Source: Setomelanomma holmii
Lineage: Eukaryota; Ascomycota; Dothideomycetes; Pleosporales; Phaeosphaeriaceae
Direction: 5' to 3'
Length of the DNA: 64,000 nucleotides
NCBI GenBank assembly: GCA_010015745.1
Contig: ML978202.1
Span: 62,001 to 126,000, forward strand
Below are positions 22,214 to 35,117 of this stretch, one piece after another (position 1 is the first letter of the stretch; every line of letters starts with the position of its first letter). Both the position numbers and the translations under genes were made by a program. The notes below the pieces were generated by a model, which saw only the letters and a program-made list of their open reading frames with translations, did not search any database and had not been told where the DNA came from.

Positions 22214-22871
22214 AGCGAGTGAGGGCGCAAGGTGGGATGCCACAAACTACGAGACTCGATGTTATGGTGGTCTATGAAGATATTGTATGTAATACAGTGA
22301 GGGTGAAGTAAGAAGACTAGTGAAAGAACAAGCTGTTGCTACTGACAGCTCTGTGGCATGTGAGTTTGCATGGCTGAGGGTTCGGTGGATTGTCCGCGGC
22401 TGCCCGCCGTCATGGTTCGTCCCGCCGCTCTTGCCAGGATCATGGCTTGGCACGCAGCCACTCAAGTATCTAAGCAGCGCACGAGACTCACATCTCGAAC
22501 AGCATTCACTGCACTGTTAGGCTGAAAGTAGACACGATACATGATACCAGGATTGAGCAGGGGTGAAGGGAAGTGAAGAGAAGGAAGTATATTGATACAG
22601 AAACTATGATATCACGAGCGTGTATGCCAGATGCTCGAGGATGGGACATAAATGCTGGCCAATCGAGAAAGAACTGACTATCGAACGCAGTGTCAAGTAT
22701 GCACCTATTGACATTAGTTGCCCAAAAGTAGATCTCTCAATTCCTGCTGCATTTTGTAAGAAGGAAACATTTGTGCTGCTGCCCGTCCAAGTCTGCCAAT
22801 TTGTCGACGATAAAGTTAGATGTCCTGGGTACCCGTCGAAGGAAGGCCCGCACCGCGAGACTTCATGGCAT
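22214..22871. other. Intergenic region, ymr1 5' side and bbp 3' side
   Basis: 658 bp containing the ymr1 promoter and the 3' end of the branch-point binding protein gene, both on the minus strand. I see no additional gene. Confidence 0.5.
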
Positions 22872-24895
22872 CTACTGTGGAGGTGGAGGCGGAGGAGGGA
22901 TATCGCTCGGTGGAGGTGGTGGAGGAACGTCGCCCGGAGGAGGGGGTGGAGGAGGGACTGATCCGGGCGGTGGAGGCGGAGGAGGAGGGCTACCAGCACC
23001 ACCGTAGTTCTGGAAAAGAGGGCCGAGACCGGGAGGCGGGCCAGATGGAGCCGCAGGGGCACCGTAGCCAGGAGCGCCATATGCACCAGGCGCACTCTGA
23101 TCGTAACCATAGCCACCATAGCCATAAGCACCGCCAGCTGGGGCTGCAGGCGCCGCAGAAGCCCACGGTGCAGCGCCACCTCCAGCACCACCGTAGCCGT
23201 TGTTCTGGTCGTATGACTGACCACCACCTCCTCCTCCAGCCCATGGCGGGGGAGCTGCCCCGTTGTCGCGTCCGCCGCCGTCGTTGCGCGCCCAAGGTGC
23301 AGCACCGCCAGTAGGGCCACGCTCCCAAGGCTTGAGAGTGCGCTCGCCACCAGCAGAGTTGTCGCCGCCACCGTTGCCATATTCGATAGCGCCACGTGGC
23401 TGTCCTCCGGCGCCACCTATCTCTGCCATGAACGCGTCGAGTTCGCTCTCTGGGGCGCCGCCAATGCGACCTTGGTTGCGATCGCCGCCCATGCGGCCGT
23501 CGTTGCGCCAGGGCTGTCCGACTTTGCGGTCGGGACAGTCGCGAGCCATATGTCCGGCTTGACCGCAGACACGGCAGATGATGCTGGCCGTAAAGTTCTG
23601 CTTCTGGGGGCAATCGTATTTGCGATGACCAATCTCACCACAGTTCTGGCAGGCCTGGTTCTCGTCGTCGCGAAGAGTACCGTTGAGGGCGGCAAGCTCA
23701 CGGAGCTGGTTGCGCTTGAGTTCGTTCTGACCTTCGGGGATAGAGGCAGCCTGGAGACAATTGGTTATTTGTAGAGCAACAAGGAGAAAATTACACACCG
23801 TCTCGATGACATTGTGGATAAGCTTCTTCGCCTTGTTGACCTTCTCCTCAGTATCGGCCATGATCAAGCAGTGCAGGTCTTCCTCCTGGTTGCTGGTGTG
23901 AGCCGCATCAGATCGTCCTTTACCCTCCTTGACGGAGCCTTTGCCACGAATCGCAATCTTTGCGCCGGACTCGGACTCCATCTTCTTGAGTGTGTTTCCA
24001 CGAGGGCCAATGAGCAGGCCAACTGTTAGTGCAAAAAGCTGTGGTTAGTCTTTGATCAAAGTATATGAGTAACAGGACGGGTAGGGTTAGTGACATAGCT
24101 GTACTGCAGGTGGCGCCAAATGCGCATAAGCATCGAGCGACCTGAGCAGGCTGTCAAGACAAAGGCTGTAGGGAAAGGAGACCAAGCAAGGAAAGTTAGA
24201 GGGGTTAGTTCCATACTGAAGTTAATCTCCGGGTAGTCATTGACCGGAACATAGACTTTCTCCTGTGTCTTAGTAGGACGCCTATAATCGGCAGGCGGGT
24301 GGTAGTTAGGAAGCGTCTTCATCGCCTTCTCAACGAGCTTGTGGCGCTCATCTTCGAGACGCTTGCGGTAGCGGAACTCGCGAGTATTAACACGGCGACC
24401 AAAGTTATCGTACTGCGGTGGAGGTGAGGGTGACCTGGACTTAAGGTCAGTATGTCGTTGATACGCAGTGCAGGTGAGGTATATACCTGTCGCCATCGGC
24501 TGGCACAACATCGTTAATCTTCAGCTTCTGCGTGATTTCCTCGATGCGCAAATGCAGCGTGTAGGCGTCCAGCTGCTCGGTAGTCATGGCGCTGTAAATG
24601 GCTGTAGGCAAGCCCATCAACCCAGCAGCCTTGTTTTCGCTGGCGTCACCCCATCGATTGCGCTTCTTGCGCTGTCGGGGGCCATCTGAATCTGACTTGT
24701 TAGTATGACCATGTAGAAGGATAACAGGTTGCACATACCGCGCTGTGGGCTGCGACCGCGCTTCAGCTCAGACAAGCCTTCGGCAGGCGCTGCAGGATTG
24801 TAACCTCCATCATCAGCGTTGTCGCCACCGAAACGACGACGGTTGCCGAGAGGAATGTTGTTCGAGCCGGTAATGCCCTGGTTGCGCCACGACAT
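22872..24895 (-). CDS. msl5: Branch-point binding protein SF1/Msl5 (BBP)
   Basis: Binds the intron branch site during commitment-complex formation in the nucleus. Five exons: 24895-24739, 24685-24487, 24434-24217, 24022-23799 and 23750-22872, 558 residues. Domains in order: a basic N-terminal ULM-like segment ([15 protein letters not shown]), the coiled helix-hairpin region, a KH domain from about residue 190 ([20 protein letters not shown]) with QUA2, then two CCHC zinc knuckles ([14 protein letters not shown] and [14 protein letters not shown], about residues 300-340), and a long Gly/Pro-rich tail ending in proline runs. The first intron carries a perfect ATACTAAC branch site. The last intron (23798-23751) is 48 nt and stop-free. 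Its start is divergent from the glutathione transferase gene. Confidence 0.95.
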
Positions 24896-25469
24896 ATTTG
24901 CAAAGAGTTGGTGGTTGAGCGATGGTGAGGTGCGGAGGGCGAGATTTAGGCGGAGCAACTGTAGAAAGCTTTCCGGGAGGCGCTAGCTCGCTAGACCACT
25001 TTAGGCAGAAGGTCGCGACTGTCACGTGCGATCATAGGCTCGTGGGCGAATCTTCACGAATAATCACTCCAAAGCAAGCAAACTAGTGTACAGCGGTGAA
25101 GATCTAGCATTGTTTCTGTACTGACCTCCATGCTCTGTCGGACGTGGGCTCGCCGCAAACCATTCGAAAGTCACTAACGTATGCTGTGCTCTTGGCTTCG
25201 AAAGGCTCGAACACTTGATGCTGCATCTGGCAAGCATCACGAGCAGAGCGACAGGCTTTTGCAATTATTCTTTCCTCCTAGTGTCCAACCGACGTACATC
25301 AGCTTTCGATGGTCTTCGGCTTTAAATCGTCATAGGAAGCTGCCCCTCTCCGTGCCCCACCTAAACTTACAAATGCAGCTTCGTGTATATCTCCAGCTTG
25401 CGAACATGCTCACAGCGACAACAGCCAGTCACATTGCAACCCTTTTGATCAAGACATAAATTCTTAAAG
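24896..25469. promoter_or_regulatory. Divergent promoter region, bbp and glutathione transferase
   Basis: 574 bp between two divergent start codons. No specific regulatory site is recognised. Confidence 0.45.
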
Positions 25470-27389
25470 ATGGCGTCACAAAAGTCCGACATCGCGCTCT
25501 ATACAACACAGACGCCAAATGGCATCAAAGTCTCCATCACCTTGGAGGAGCTAGGGTAAGTGATGTTCCCTTCGAGCATCTATATATTGTAGTTGTAGAG
25601 TAACCCTTTCATATATCGACCCTCTTTCTATCAACTGCGCCGCTGTCGTCTTGCATGTAGCGGTTCGTCGTGGTGGAGTCTGGATTGCGGTGGTGAACAT
25701 TGTATCCCAGATGGAGAGTTCGAACAGCGTTACGCTGGGATTTTTGGGTGATACAGGCAGGACATCTAGTTTTGGAAGTATCGACTGCCAGTTCGAGATG
25801 ACAGTGGTTCATCGAGGCTTTGTCAAACGTTCGGCCAGCGATATCGAGAACGTGTCTTGCGTTTGGAGCTGACAGTCAGCCAAACTGGAGGCTCTCTTAC
25901 CTTTACACTTCCAGCTTTGAGTTGAAAATCTCGAGTCGAGGTTGTTCTTCGCCATCAATTCAGAAGCCTGATCGAAAACTGAACGACTCACTTACCAGTC
26001 CACAGTCTTCCTTATGAGACCCACAAAATCGACATCTCGAAAAACACCCAAAAGGAAGCCTGGTTCCTCGCCATCAACCCAAACGGCCGCATCCCTGCCT
26101 TGACCGACACCTTCACAGACGGCAAGACCATCAACCTCTTCGAATCCGGCAGCATAATGCAATACCTCATCGAGCGCTACGACACCGAGTACAAAATCAG
26201 CTATCCCAAAGGCACTCGCGAATGGTTCGAAATGAACAACTGGCTCTTCTTCCAGAACGCCGGAGTGGGGCCCATGCAAGGCCAAGCGAGTAAGTGTCCC
26301 CTTTTTATTCCCGTCTTTTACGATACCGGAGCGGCATGTAGCATACATCCGTGGGACAATCGGGCCCAGGTACGGCAGACGAAATGGGCTGCCACATGGT
26401 TCAATGTGTAACCCACAGTGAGCCAGGATGCTACGAGGGAGGACGAACGGGAGGTACCAGAACGACCCGAAACGGTCCTGGAGAATCTGAAGCCGTAACA
26501 CGGGTCCTGTTGTCGACAAGATATCTTTAGCCCGACACCGAGAGAGAGAATCCGAACTCAAGGAGTGATCGACGCAGGGGCGTGCTTTCACCGCGAGGTC
26601 CGCGCTGCTTCGGGTTAGCGAGGGCCGCAACCGCCATAAATCCAAATTGCACACGCAACACGGGATGCCCCACGCCACCGGACAGATGGAAATGCCGGTG
26701 TTGCCCTATGTATGCGCGGCAGGACGCGTAGATCGCTGGCTCTGGCTCTGACTCCTGCTATGGGGGTGAGAAGTCTAGAAACCCATGCCGCACATCCATA
26801 TTAGCGCGGAAGACTAACGGGTACATCCACAGATCACTTCACCAGGTACGCGCCTAAGCATATCGAATATGGCGTGAACAGGTACCAGAACGAGACGAGG
26901 CGGTTGTATGGTGTGATTGATAAACACCTCGCATCTAATAACCGTCCGTACTTGGTCGGCGACAAATGCACCATTGCAGGTAAGTACATCCACATCTTAC
27001 CTGCACAGCACGAGCACTTTCACACCTCGAAAACCTGAAAAAGAATGTCACTCGTACATGCGTTCGCCACTAGCACGTACAGTTCGCATGTTCTCCTGCA
27101 TTCACACGTTTACACTAAACTTACACATCCCACAGACATTGCCCACTATGGCTGGGTGGCTAGCGCTGGCTGGGCCGGCGTCAACATTGACGATTTCCCT
27201 GCTCTCAAGGCGTGGGAAGAGCGTATGACAGCTCGTCCGGGCGTTGAGAAGGGTAGACATGTTCCTGATCCACATACGATCAAGGAGTTGCTCAAGGATA
27301 AGGCCAATATGGAGGAGCATGCTGCTAAAGCCCGTGATTGGGTACAAGCTGGTATGAAAGAGGATGCTGCGAAGCACAGTGGAAAGTAA
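25470..27389 (+). CDS. Ure2-like glutathione S-transferase with long introns
   Basis: Cytosolic glutathione transferase, probably in detoxification or oxidative-stress defence. Four exons: 25470-25555, 26006-26289, 26833-26979 and 27136-27389, 256 residues. The thioredoxin-like N-terminal domain includes YTTQTPNGIKVSITLEELG, NPNGRIPALTD and FESGSIMQYLIERYD (glutathione-binding pattern). The helical C-terminal domain includes APKHIEYGVNRYQNETRRLY, YLVGDKCTIADIAHYGW and the closing KDKANMEEHAAKARDW. The joins continue the GST fold without loss of residues. Introns are 450, 543 and 156 nt, far longer than the 48-70 nt typical elsewhere in this window. Substrate preference cannot be predicted. 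Confidence 0.88.
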
Positions 27390-30300
27390 GTTTTGTATTT
27401 CACCACGGGTGCAGTGCAGGAGGCGAATAGTGGTTGTTGCTTCTGCAAGCTATGCACAGTACGGAGTGGTATTGGTCGTTGTGGAGCGGAGGCCTGAGGT
27501 CGAAGGCTTCATGATCGACTCGTTCGTCGTAGTCGTGTGGCGTGGCAAACTGTAAAGCATCTCGTTAGTTCCAGCTTACAGGTACCGGTATCCAGATTGT
27601 AGGTAGAGTCGGGCCGATAGAAACAACACTCGAACACCTCCCAGTTGACAATGTTGAATGTGATCGTCGCTGCACCGTCGTGATGGTGAAGTAAGTGATG
27701 ACTGTGGTCGCCTTACTGGTGCTCACGCTACGCCGTTGACTTGCGGTGAGCTCGAAGCACAGGGCGTTCACGTTCCTGCACTGGTGTCATGGTTTTGCTG
27801 CGCAGTCGTAACAAGGTTCAGTCAGTGTTCCATGACAATTCCATGATCGTCAAGTTGCGTCAGCTAAATGCACTTCGCGAGACGATCCTCTAAAAAAGAC
27901 TTTCTCGATCGACGAGTAGTGGTGATGGACCTGACTAGAGACGAGATATCCTCGTTCCTGGGTTCGAGAAGTGCGAATCATTCTAGGACCAGCCAAGTCC
28001 ACCTGCAAAGTGCTTCAAGCGGGTATCGACGTGCCCATCGCTCTGTCTGAAACACGCAGAATACGCGGTGGAGCTGTAGGAGCATTGACCCTCGGAACGC
28101 CGATTGGGAGCCGTGGTGGTGCAACCCGCGATCGACAAAGATTGGCGCAAAGTCGTGGTAGAAACGTGGCGAACCATGGCCATCCGGCGGCTACTGCAAG
28201 TGAGACCAGCGGCGTACTTTCAAAGCGCAAAAGCAGCCCCAGATTTGATGTTGCGTTGGCGATTAGATCTCATGATAGAGATCAGGAAGGTGGAGGCTGC
28301 TTCCGAGGTGATCAAGGCTTCGACCGATTATCGACCTTGAGGTCCCGTGTCCATGCGATAGATTGCTAGTGGTACCTGTACACCGTCAGCAGGACTGCTA
28401 TCAACGGCACCACCCTTTCATCTAACTTCGTCTCCCAATCGTCTTCACTGAGTGCCCACCTTAAATCTTGCTATTATACCTCACCTCCTGCAAATCCCCA
28501 CACAACTTGCGATGAGCGAACCTGCTGCATGATCTGGCCGGCTTTCGCTTGTAGACGAGGAGCGTGTCGCAACTTGCTTTCGTCTAGCCCTAAACATCTA
28601 AACTGTCCCCAGGGGTGAGGCTACGAGCCGCGGGGACTCGCTTGAGTCACCATCGCCCAGCCAAGGCGGCAGCCGAGCGCACGACTTAAGAAGCTTGATA
28701 CCCACGGCGATGTTCCTTTTGCGAGCGTTATGTAGGCCCTTATACCACGAGAGGGTATAGCAGGGTCATGGGGTGGTATATGATGGGCAGGGAACGCGGC
28801 TTCGCTACGCAGACGCGCCTCCGTTGAGCCGATGCTGTCTTCCAGATGTGGCTGCATGGTCTCAACCCTGGTATTGCTAGATTAGAAACCTAGGGAAGGA
28901 CTTTTTTGATCGTGCAAAATGCACCGGAAGGGATGCCAAAAACAACTTCCAAGGACCATCTACCTGCAGCGTGTACGACCTCTGTACCAGCACTTGAGAG
29001 CCGATTTGCGAGTTCCCGGCATCGACACGCGCCCAAATTGAATGTCGTTGGTGGCTACGTGGATAGCGCACAGTGCTGGACCCTTTAATATGGCAAGCTT
29101 AAACCAGGCCTCTCACCTCGGCCCCTCTCAAATTGTCAAATTGGAGTACCGTACTGCCAATAGCGGATGCAAGTATCCAGCGTGGGTCCGCAAATGGAGA
29201 AAATGACCGTGCCATCCATCATGATGAGGTGTGAAGGGTGCATGGAATATCCAGTCCCGATGGGTACACATCAAGGAAGACTCGGTGAGGGCGTCGCCTC
29301 CACCCTGTGGTGACGGGTAGATGAGCGTTAGTCAGAGCTGAGAAATAGAGCCACATATTAGCGTTTGTGGGGAACCTCAGGGATTTGCAATTCCACCGGA
29401 TGGGCTATCATTACAGTGAGCGAATCACACTAAAAGGCCTAGGCAGGTGCTGAACACCAGCCGTAGCCACTTGACCCAGAATAGACGGACCCACTAAAGC
29501 GTGTGTTACACAACATGAGCCTGCTGCATACGTTGTGTTTTGCTTATTCCTTCTGCAAGAGATGGACGTCGAGTGCGTGGACCAATGTAAAACACGCAGG
29601 TCCTGGAACCTGCAGCTGTCTGCTGCATCGGCGTTGCAACTGTAGACTGTGGGCAGTTCTGCCGCTATGCACGGTGTCCGTCCATGCTGTCCTCGTGCTC
29701 ATGGCTGCAGTTGTGCACTACCTGGGTAGGATAGCCTACGAATAAGCCCTGCGAGAGCAACGCTTGTATTGCGCGAACGATGAGCGGGCCGGCAGCGCTG
29801 TCAGCACGCTCTAAATTGTGACGACGCTTGGGCCAAAGTCCTTGCATGTGAAGAGCAGGTGGTGAAGTAGCGTGAAGATCGGCGCATACAACAATGCGAG
29901 CCTTTCCCCTTTGCTTCGATGAGTCGTTTCAGGTTGAGAGGTCCTGCTGAGTGACTATCGGTTGTGTATCCGCGATGAATCGAAATTGCGACGGGGCCTT
30001 GTCGATATGAGGAGGATGTCTTACCACGTGGGTGTGGAACATATCGGGGAGTTAAGAGTAGATATCTGAAAGTTGCCCAGGGTGTGTACTTCTCGTATAA
30101 TGCTTTGCCTGAATGAAAGATTGCCACACTTCACCATAACGTACGTCAGGGGCAAAGGCATTGTCTTCGATGAAGATCATGTGTACACCATCTGCACCTC
30201 CCGAATGTGTAACGTCCGGGTTTTCGTGATGGCTGTCGCAATTGAGCGGTGACGCTCGGGCGAGTACATCTTGAAGTCTGACTTGCAGGAAGCACTGCAA

Positions 30301-31417
30301 GCTGAGCAGGCGACCCAGGAACTCTATCCAGCCTCCTGCACAGTATGCATGGCGATTTGCGGAGAAGGAGGCTTAATGGTGTGCACCACTCAACTAGGTC
30401 TCACTTACTTATGTCTTGTAGTGCCTTGGCCACGACTCGATGTCAAGGTACATTGGTACATGCAAGTTCTCGAACGCTTGTTCCTACTAGGGCAGCTCCC
30501 ATGGACGTCATTCGCTATAGTGTCGGGTAGCCTGTGCACACGCGAAAGGATCGTTCGGTGGCAGCTGTTTCAGGGCCGCATTGTGGACATGCATGCTCTG
30601 CCGTCCTGACGTGTGGCATTTGATCGCCTTGTGCACTTTCCACCGACCTTGAAACGGGACAGGAAGTCTCATCAGGAAATTCACGGTAATTCGCATGACA
30701 ACATGGCGTGCGTGTCGGACCGCATCAATTCGTTTGGAGAAAAGGCACCGCCAATAGCTGCCGCATGCTATGGGCTAAGCAACCCTGATGTTACGCAAGA
30801 CACCGTCGGTGAGCGTTAGAAACGGTCAGGCGCAGCAAGCCACAGGGTAGGGAATCCCCAAAGTAAAGTGTTGCCAAAAGGCGCAGCTAAGCGCAGGTGA
30901 GGAGCGGCGGGTGTTGACGTGCACTCTGACGGAGTGATGGTCCGCGCCGAAGGCTATTCTCTGGCTTGCGATGCGGGGCACCCTGGCACCGAACGTGTTT
31001 ATTTAGCCGTTTAACCATCTGCGTTCTGGTTGGCTCATCTTCAAGCGGTGGCGTCGCCGAAAACCAGGTGCCGATTCAAGTGCCCTCAAAGATCGTTGGC
31101 CCAATCCCTTACGCCTCCCATACATCCATGGGTACTGGAATTAACGATTGCGTCTTTTCATATTACGTTCGAGTTGATCTCGCTTCTCGAAGCTGCGTGG
31201 ATGCATGGAAGATTCAGATCGTGGCTTTTAGTGACCGGGATCCCTAAAGGTCGGAGGTGCTTCGTACTAGCTAACGCTCTGTCGGAGGGCCCACATATGC
31301 TCCCCAAGTAACGCATGACCGTCCCCAGATTTTCCTATTGACCGCTTCCTTTCGCCTTCGAAACCGTTCGACAAGAGTCAGTCGACTTTACTCTTCGATC
31401 ATCCGACTGTTGCCACG
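27390..31417. other. 4-kb gene-poor stretch
   Basis: Only short, mutually overlapping frames are present. The most protein-like segment is on the plus strand around 28077-28340 (WRKVVVETWRTMAIRRLLQVRP...), which I cannot assign to a family. No repeats, tRNA-like boxes or transposon terminal repeats were recognised. The right end must contain the promoter of the XlnR-like gene. Confidence 0.5.
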
Positions 31418-34055
31418 ATGGAGCCTACCAACGGAGAGATGCCAAAACTCGAACGCAGGAGTTCAGCACCTGTTAAACGGAGAGTGAGCCGAGCGTGCGA
31501 CCACTGCCATCGTATGCGAACGAGGTGTAACGGCCAGGCGCCGTGTTCCCGTTGCATCGAACTCGAGTACGTTTGCCAGTACAACCGGGAAAAGAAAAGG
31601 CGAGGCAAGGTACGTATCAACGTTGTCCGATATCCGTTATGCATGTATGGTCCTTTGGTCTACGCACACTGCGCGGGTATTCAGTCATTTTCCACTTCGT
31701 TCATGCTTACCTTCCCCAGGTACCGCGCCATATACAAAAACAGAGAGAAGAAACCGCTGCCGCTGGGCACAGTCCGCAAACGCCGAATGGATTGACGCAA
31801 GGCAACGGGTACTTCGAAAGGCCGGGCGGTCTTTCGGAGATGGAAGAGGAAGTTTGGTCGCAATCAGAAGCAACACCCGTAGTGCAACATTTCCCCTCAA
31901 CCAAAGGCATTCATAACACACCGTCAGGCGAATGGCAAGGCATGCACACAGGTGATTACCACATTGCTCTTGTTACTGAGAGTGCTGACGTTCGCTAGGC
32001 GCATCCTTTAACCCGCCTGTCAACCACATGATGATAGATCCGCTGCTGTTGGGATCCGGGGCTACGTACCCACCAATGCACGCCGAACTACCCAGAGGCG
32101 AATTGATGTATGCGATGAATGGTATGCATTTACTCCCAGAGCAAAATGGATCGATGCCACCAGAGTACGCGAATCTTGGGTACGCTCAACTCTACCAGGC
32201 GGCCCGACAATCATCGCCTCATAGTTATGGCTCTGTTGATACCGGATCGCCGCAGTCAGGAGCGAGTGTCAGTTCGTCGCAAACAGGTGGTGCCGGACTC
32301 GTGCCGTGCAGGTATCCTGTCCTGAAGCCACTAATACCTCATCTTGGAACAATCATGACGGTTTCGACGGCTTGCGACCTCCTTGAGTACTACTTCCAGA
32401 GTTCCTCTTCAGTCTTCATGGAGCCAACATCTCCATACATCCTAGGTTCTGTTTTCAGGAAACGCTCGTTCATGCGACAACACAAGCCGAGGAAATGTAG
32501 TCCAGCACTACTTGCGAGTATGCTCTGGATCGCTGCACAAACAAGTGAGGCTAGCTACCTGACGTCTTCGCCTTCTGCACGATCCATCATCTGTCAGAAG
32601 TTGTGGAGGCTTACAGTCGATTTGCTGAAACCGCTGGTCCACTCGCCGTCTTCGCATGGCTTTGCTCCTGGATCTGGAACTTCAGCTGCGCATGATACCC
32701 TTCGTGTTGACCGAGTCATCGGGAGTTATGATGGAAGACCTGATGGGGCTATGCCACCAACCAGTACCTTGGACGATATTGCGACGTACATGAATCTTGG
32801 TGTCGTGACTTCAGCCAGTGAATATAAAGCTGCATCACTTCGATGGTGGAATGCCGCCTGGTCGCTTGCTAGAGAACTGAAACTTGGGCGAGAGCTGTCG
32901 CAAGGTAACAGCAAAAAGCGGGGCCCCCTCGGAGCTGCGCCCGATAATGGCGAAATCGAAATTGGCATCTCTGACTGCTCTCATTCTGGAGTGCAGGTCC
33001 CAGCAAGTACGCCTGCAGCCGCTCTGGTCGAGGAGATGAGGGAAGAAAGACGAAGACTCTGGTGGCTCCTATACATGGTCGATCGACACCTGGGGCTCTG
33101 TTACAACCGACCGTTGGCGATGCTCGACAACGAGTGTGAAGACTTGTACCAACCAGTACCGGACACATTGTGGCAGGCTGGCGAGTTTTACACAGGCCAT
33201 ACAGGACCTCAAACGAAAGGCTTGAACTTCCAGTGCACTTCACACGATGTCTTTGGTTTCTTCCTGCCCCTGATGACCATCCTTGGTGACATCGTCGATT
33301 TGAATGCGCAGAAGAATCACCCAAGATTTGGCCAACGAAATTCCTGGGAGCTCCACGAGGCTGAGATTACGCGACAACTCGAGAGGTACGCATACAGCAT
33401 CGAAGAGTTCAAGGCTCAGCATGGATGTAGCCAGAACGAGGATGGAGTCAATCAACAAAACACGACTCCCGACCCAGTCCGCGGTGAATGGATGCATCAG
33501 ACTCATAAGGTTGCTGCGTACGCCACGCATATTATGCACGTCCTGCACATCCTTTTGCACGGAAAATGGGACCCTGTTGCCCTTCTCGAAGACGACAATG
33601 TGTGGATTTGCTCACAGTCTTTCCTGGCCGCAACTTCGAATGCGATTTCAGCTGCCCATGCTGTCGAAGAGGTACTCGATTTGGATCCGGACCTTTCATT
33701 CATGCCATATTTGTTCGGAATGGTAAGTCTTCGTTCGTGTTGTCATAAGGAACAGGCGCTAACCCAATCGCAGTACCTGTTGCAAGGGAGTTTAATATTG
33801 CTTCTGTTGGCCGACAAGCTCTCCACCGAAACAAATGACGGGGTCATTCGTGCGTGCGAAACGATCGTCCGGGCTCACGAAGCTGCCGTTGTAACCCTCA
33901 ACACTGAATACCAGAGGAACTTCCGCAAGGTTATGATCTCAACCCTGGCACAAATCAAGGGGCACGGCCATGCTCGCGAGATGACTCCGGCCAAGCGACG
34001 AGAGGTGCTTTCTCTGTACAGATGGACCAGTCTCGGTAACGGTCTTGCAATATGA
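31418..34055 (+). CDS. XlnR-family Zn2Cys6 transcriptional activator
   Basis: Nuclear regulator of the XlnR/Xyr1 family, whose members control plant cell-wall polysaccharide breakdown and pentose use. Four exons: 31418-31609, 31720-31951, 31999-33722 and 33774-34055, 809 residues. The zinc cluster is at residues 27-53 with the spacing CX2CX6CX5CX2CX6C, followed by the basic REKKRRGK. The middle domain closely follows the family: ACDLLEYYFQSSSSVF, SPALLASMLWIAAQTSEASY, ASLRWWNAAWSLARELKLGREL, RRRLWWLLYMVDRHLGLCYN and DVFGFFLPLMTILGDIVDLN. The zinc cluster wording (CDHCHRMRTRCNG) differs from canonical XlnR (CDQCNQLRTKCDG), so this may be a paralogue with different targets. The last intron is 51 nt and stop-free. 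It sits tail-to-tail with gaaC, a context that fits sugar-acid regulation but does not prove it. Confidence 0.85.
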
Positions 34056-35117
34056 ATGAAAGGAAATCCGAAGAACTAAAAAAAGTTTGCCGAAGGTGTT
34101 CGAGGTGTTTACGGTGTTGTGTTGATGACTTCGGAGGAAACAATACCACGGGCGAAATGTCCAGAACTGCGTATGATCTTTGTACAAGCGACTTTGTAAG
34201 AGTAAAGGCGTCTGTTGATAATCAGTATTTGGTATCGCAATCAGGCAGGCTGGCGAAACCTGCACTTTGCAAGGTGCCGGCTTCGACGCAACTGCAAGCA
34301 GGTGCGACCTGAAAATACGCGTTCATGCGAATAGTCATGTCGCGCATGATCAATTTGATTCATCATCTCTTTGAAGAGACCAAAGTAAACCGCGATGATA
34401 AAGTCAGAATTATATCTTGAAAATGGCTGTGGTCCAGTGCTGTGGTGCATGACTTGTGGCATCATCTTGTTGCTTCGATAACCAGTGCAGCGAGTGGCAG
34501 CCTCGGTGTTCGGCGGGTAGAAGGGAGCGACGTGTATAAGGGTCGGAGGGGACGTGAAGAGGGGTGTGGTGATCAGCGTTTTCGTGAGAGAGTTGCTTTT
34601 GTTGACGCTAGTCGTGGAAAACCGCTCATCAGGAAGGTGCGCCTACTGCTTTGGCTTGTACGTGACCTCGTGTAATGCAGCAGGGCAGGTGCTCGGTACG
34701 CGCGACTGGCTCTGCTTAGACACAAACACAGCGTCATTTCATTGTTTGAGACAACCTCAACAAAGTCGATGCACAATTGCCGCAAGCCTATTCAAGCTGT
34801 GTACTGTTACACGGCCGCTGATGCAACAAGGCTCCTCAACGCAGGCGAATCTACCAAAATCTATCCATTGTGCGCTTGCCGAAATTGTCCTAAGTCAGAC
34901 AGCGGTCGCAGATGATACCATGTCACTGATTGTCAACATCAATTTGACAGAACAAGAATCTACATTCAGAAGTCATATCTACACCCTGAACTCCAAGGAT
35001 GACAGCGTAATGCAGCAACAAAGGGTTTAAGTTGCAGGCGCGGCAATAGCACGCACTCGAGTACGTGTATGCTTTGATCATAAGGAAACATAATTCGTAG
35101 AGACATTCACACCATGA
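34056..35117. other. Convergent intergenic region between XlnR-like gene and gaaC
   Basis: About 1.06 kb that should contain two 3' ends. No supported gene; the frames are short and overlapping. Confidence 0.5.

Noticed and set aside
22990..23613. Frames overlapping the Gly/Pro-rich tail of the branch-point binding protein
   Set aside because: Low-complexity GC-rich coding sequence is open in other frames; no independent protein features.
25992..26678. 228-codon minus-strand frame across the glutathione transferase exon 2
   Set aside because: It is the antisense of a clearly coding exon plus intron; an antisense shadow is the simplest explanation.
27971..28369. Overlapping plus-strand frames near 28 kb
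   Set aside because: Protein-like in places (WRKVVVETWRTMAIRRLL) but no family recognised, and no splice set joins them; kept only as a remark for the gene-poor region.
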